Below are positions 60,601 through 64,000 of a DNA stretch of 64,000 nucleotides, in pieces. This DNA comes from Plumapathes pennacea. Lineage: Eukaryota > Cnidaria > Anthozoa > Antipatharia > Myriopathidae. The position numbers were made by a program, and so were the translations under genes. The DNA is taken from positions 22,890,008-22,954,007 of the forward strand of contig OZ038464.1 in the NCBI GenBank assembly GCA_964036295.1, read 5' to 3'. The stretch's first letter is position 1, and each line of letters starts with the position of its first letter. A model generated the notes under the pieces. The model was not told the DNA's origin, did no database searches, and saw only the letters and a program-made list of their open reading frames with translations.

Positions 60601-61985
60601 CTTCCTGAAAGTTTCAAGAGTTTCCAGTTTTTGGCCAAAATCGGCAAAAAACCCTGTGCTATAGCCTTAGTATTTTGTCAAAATTCCAAGATTTTTCGAC
60701 CATCTCAGAATCGCATGAAACTTTCAGGAAACGTTCCTGGGACTATGCCGACGGAGTTTGCATAGTTTTTGTAAACTTTTAGCCCGCGCGTCGTGAGAAA
60801 TTAGAGCAAATTACAGCAAATCATGCACTAATTAATTCATCACACCTTTCGAGTTAAGCTGTTCTATCTCGGCAACGGATAAAGATAGATAAGGAAAATG
60901 TATTGCAAAAAGTCTTCTTATAGTCCAAGGAATGTTTCCTGAAAGTTTCAAGAGTTTCCAGTTTTTGGCCAAAATCAGCAAAAAACCCTGTGCTATAGCC
61001 TTAGTATTTTGTCAAAATTCCAAGATTTTTCGACCATCTCAGAATCGCATGAAACTTTCAGGAAACGTTCCTGGGACTTTGCCGATGGAGTTTGCATAGT
61101 TTTTGTAAACTTTTAGCACGCGCGTCGTGAGAAATTAGAGCAAATTACAGCAAATCATGCACTAATTAATTCATCACACCTTTCGAGTTAAGCTGTTATA
61201 TCTCGGCAATGGATAAAGATAGATAAGGAAAATGTATTGCAAAAAGTCTTCTTATAGTCCAAGGAAGGTTTCCTGAAAGTTTCAAGAGTTTCCAGTTTTT
61301 GGCCAAAATCGGCAAAAAACCCTGTGCTATAGCCTTAGTATTTTGTCAAAATTCCAAGATTTTTTGACCATCTCAGAATCGCAAGAAACTTTCAGGAAAC
61401 GTTCCTGGGACTATGCCGACGGATTTTGCATAGTTTTTGTAAACTTTTAGCACGCGCGTCGTGAGAAATTAGAGCAAATTACAGCAAATCATGCACTAAT
61501 TAATTCATCACACCTTTCGAGTTACGCTGTTATATCTCGGCAACGGATAAAGATAGATAAGGAAAATGTACTGCAAAAAGTCTTCTTATAGTCCAAGGAA
61601 GGTTTCCTGAAAGTTTCAAGAGTTTCCAGTTTTTGGCCAAAATCATCAAAAAACCCTGTGCTATAGCCTTAGTATTTTGTCAAAATTCCAAGATTTTTCG
61701 ACCATCTCAGAATCGCATAAAACTTTCAGGAAACGTTCCTGGGACTATGCCGACGGAGTTTGCATAGTTTTTGTAAACTTTTAACCCGCGCGTCGTGAGA
61801 AATTAGAGCAAAGTACAGCAAATCATGCACTAATTAATTCATCACACCTTTCGAGTTAAGCTGTTATATTTTGGCAACGGATAAAGATATATAAGGAAAA
61901 TGTATTGCAAAAAGTCTTCTTATAGTCCAAGGAAGGTTTCCTGAAAGTTTCGAGAGTTTTCAATTTTTGACAAAAATTTCTGTGC
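54614..61985. repeat. Homogeneous 334-bp satellite array, about 22 monomers
   Basis: The landmark TGCAAAAAGTCTTCTTATAG recurs at 54881, 55216, 55550 and 55884 and onward to about 61906, with a period of 334-335 bp. Monomers also share GGTTTCCTGAAAGTTTC, CTCAGAATCGCATGAAAC, GCGCGTCGTGAG and ATATCTCGGCAACGGAT. Copies differ at only a few per cent of bases. Variant features are shared by neighbours (for example CTATATATAGCC near 59650 and 59990), as expected from local unequal exchange. No open frame of note occurs in 7.3 kb. No coding or RNA function is evident. Confidence 0.9.
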
Positions 61986-62333
61986 TATATATAGCCTTGA
62001 GGGTTTTTAAAACTAAGACTTATTAGCAAAAGTGGAGGCCCGCGGAAACGGTTCCGAACTTCCAAATACCAAATTTTGAGCAAATTATAAAATGTGACCT
62101 TAAGCCGGAAATTAACTTTCTCAAATTCGCTAGCTTAGAGCTGTCTTGCTGCTTTGATTTGTTGTTTTCAGTTCTTTTTAAATAATATTCGAAAAAATTG
62201 TTTCTTTGTGAAATAATTATCGAATTTGTCTGTGCCTCATTAAATAGTAGAAAAGTGTACACGAGCTAGCAAGTGCGACGAAACCTGTCGATTGACAGGA
62301 AATGGGCGACCTTTCAGCGGCGACGCTGCTTTG
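61986..62333. other. Non-satellite segment on the right of the homogeneous array
   Basis: Unique-looking AT-rich sequence ending GAAATGGGCGACCTTTCAGC; GGGCGACCT is the complement of AGGTCGCCC at 53906-53914. After it, satellite-type sequence resumes at TGAACAAAGGAGCC. No gene seen. Confidence 0.4.
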
Positions 62334-63740
62334 ATTGAACAAAGGAGCCTAGAGTTGTACGTGTTTTTTTTTCTATATCCCGTAAACAGCTAAAATAAAA
62401 TATAACAAATTTATTGCAAAAAGTCTCTCCATAGTCCCAGAAATGTTTTCTGAAAGTTTCAAGAGTTTTGACATTTTTCTCAAATTCGGTCATTTTTGAC
62501 AGAAAGCGTGGCTCGGCCATTTTTGGCCGAATCTCAGAATCGCATGAAACGTTCAGGAAACGTTCCTTGGAGTAAAGCAAAGGTTTTGATATAATACACG
62601 AAACATTTATTGTGGCAGTTCGTGAGAAATAAGAGCAATTTTTTCGACTAAAAAATTCCACTTCTTGAACAAGAGCCTCTACTTTTACGTGGTTTTACTG
62701 CTATATTTTGTCAACAGCTGGAATAAAATATTGCAAATTTATTGCCAGAAGTCTTGTCATAGTCCCAGTAAAGTTTCATGAAAATTTCACGAGTCTTAAT
62801 TTCTTTCTCAAAATCGGCCATTTTTGGCAATAATACTTTGGCTATTAGCCTTGCCATTTTTAGAAAATCGGCCATTTTTGGCTGAATTTCAAAATTGCAT
62901 GAAACGTTCGGGAAACGTGCCTTGGAGTATAGCAAAGGTTTTGATATAATATATGTGACATTTAATTTATTGCAGCAGTTTGTGAAAAATTAGAGCAAAT
63001 CATCGATCAAAAGATTGCACTTTTCGAACAAAGGAGCCTCAAGTTTTACGTGGTTTTTCTTCTATATCTCGTCAACAGCTGAGAAAAAAGTAAAGCAAAT
63101 GGCATGTAAGCAGAAAGTCTCTTCTTAGTCCCAGGAAACTTTCCTGAGAGTTTTAAGAGTTTTAAATTTTTTCTTAAAATCGGCCAATTTTGGCAAAAAC
63201 GTGGGCTATAGCCTGAAACCGCATGAAACTTTCAGGAAAGGTTCCTTGGAGTACAACAAAGGTTTTAATATAATTGTATGTGGTATTTTATACCAGTTCG
63301 TGAGAATATAAAGCAAATCATCGAAAAAAAGGTTTGTGTATCAAGAAAAAGTTGATCAAGGTACTGGAACGCCGTAAGAGTAACAGTAGCTGACGTTTCA
63401 AACGTTAGCCCTTCGTCAGAGCGAATTTAATCTATTGCAGTTCGAAAGACCTAGAGCAAATTATCGACTAAGGCACCCTCAAATTTTACGTGGTTTTGCT
63501 GCTATATCTCGTCAACGGCTGGAATAAAATAAATCAAAATGTATTGCAAAAGGTCTTTTCTTAGTCTCAGGAAAGTTTTCTGAAAGTTTTAGAGTTTTAA
63601 CATTTTCTCAAAATTTTTTGACAAAAAGCGGGGGCAAAAATCGGCCATTTTTAGCCGAATCTCAGAATTGTTAGAAATTTTCAGAAAACGTTCCTTGGAG
63701 AATAGCAAAATTATTTATACAGTATTTGTGATATTTTATG
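62334..63740. repeat. Diverged satellite monomers, right flank
   Basis: About four degenerate monomers carry ACAAAGGAGCCTCAAGTTTTACGTGG, CTCGTCAACAGCTG, GAAACGTTCAGGAAACGTTCCTTGG and GCAGTTCGTGAGAAAT-type segments, the same family as 53220-53905. Near 63395-63425 a short foreign-looking segment (GCTGACGTTTCAAACGTTAG, then CCCTTCGTCAGAGCG) is embedded. Confidence 0.6.
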
Positions 63741-64000
63741 CAGCAGAGAATTGCCACAAGTGCTCACGGCGATCTGTCGCTTTTCAGCCAGTGAAGTTTC
63801 TTAAATTTTGCCATTAATCAAATAGCGAGAAAAGTTAATTTGTAAAAAAATAATTTGGTGAGATCGAATAAAGTGCAGTTTTCTTGCGTGTTTCTTCTCC
63901 ACTTTGACGTCAGTCTTTTTACGTGTCTGTCCTCTTATTCACATTTTCAAAAAGCTGTGGATTCTGAAAAAAATTGAGTATTTTCTGTCAAAATACATAG

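Noticed and set aside
54614-61985. CRISPR-like reading of the regular repeat array
   Set aside because: Whole 334-bp units repeat with no unique spacers, in an animal genome; it is a satellite.

Overview
The window is animal nuclear DNA, most likely from an anthozoan cnidarian and probably a stony coral. The reasons are intron-rich genes with GT-AG introns, zona pellucida (ZP) matrix proteins with sushi and EGF modules like those of coral skeletal matrix, a cnidarian-like Gli gene, and many short dispersed inverted-repeat elements. Species cannot be fixed from sequence alone. All gene models were assembled by eye from splice sites, reading phase and paralogue comparison; none is supported by transcript data.

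Layout, left to right. 1-1026: 3' end of a Lys/Glu-rich repeat protein. 2199-8065 (+): ZP gene A, with signal peptide, jelly-roll-like region, sushi, two EGFs, ZP and TM. 8066-13738: intergenic with dispersed repeats. 13739-19103 (+): a complete Gli/Ci five-zinc-finger factor with a long 3' region. 21537-23343 (-): a C17orf98/SPMAP1-like axonemal protein. 25812-29246 (+): an unrecognised protein with paired CxxC motifs and a basic tail. 30163-35600 (-): ZP gene B1 (EGF, ZP, Lys-rich spacer, TM). 37404-43439 (-): ZP gene B2 (sushi, EGF, ZP, TM). 44962-51841 (+): ZP gene A', closest paralogue of A. From about 53.2 kb to the end: satellite DNA, with a homogeneous 334-bp tandem array (about 22 copies, 54.6-62.0 kb) flanked by diverged relatives.

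The main biological content is a four-gene family of secreted or membrane-anchored ZP proteins in the order + (A), - (B1), - (B2), + (A'), with three unrelated genes between A and B1. All share a signal peptide, an EGF, a ZP domain, a conserved hydrophobic Gly-Pro-Phe motif after the ZP domain, and a single C-terminal TM segment. They differ by stepwise presence of the jelly-roll and sushi modules, each on phase-1/phase-1 exons. By analogy with other ZP proteins they probably polymerise into extracellular matrix after furin-type release; that role is inferred. Gli would be the nuclear output factor of Hedgehog-type signalling, and its Sufu-binding and PKA-site regions are recognisable.

The intergenic and intronic DNA holds several families of small inverted-repeat elements (one nested inside another), foldback elements, microsatellites and a satellite array that appears to sit inside an inserted element.
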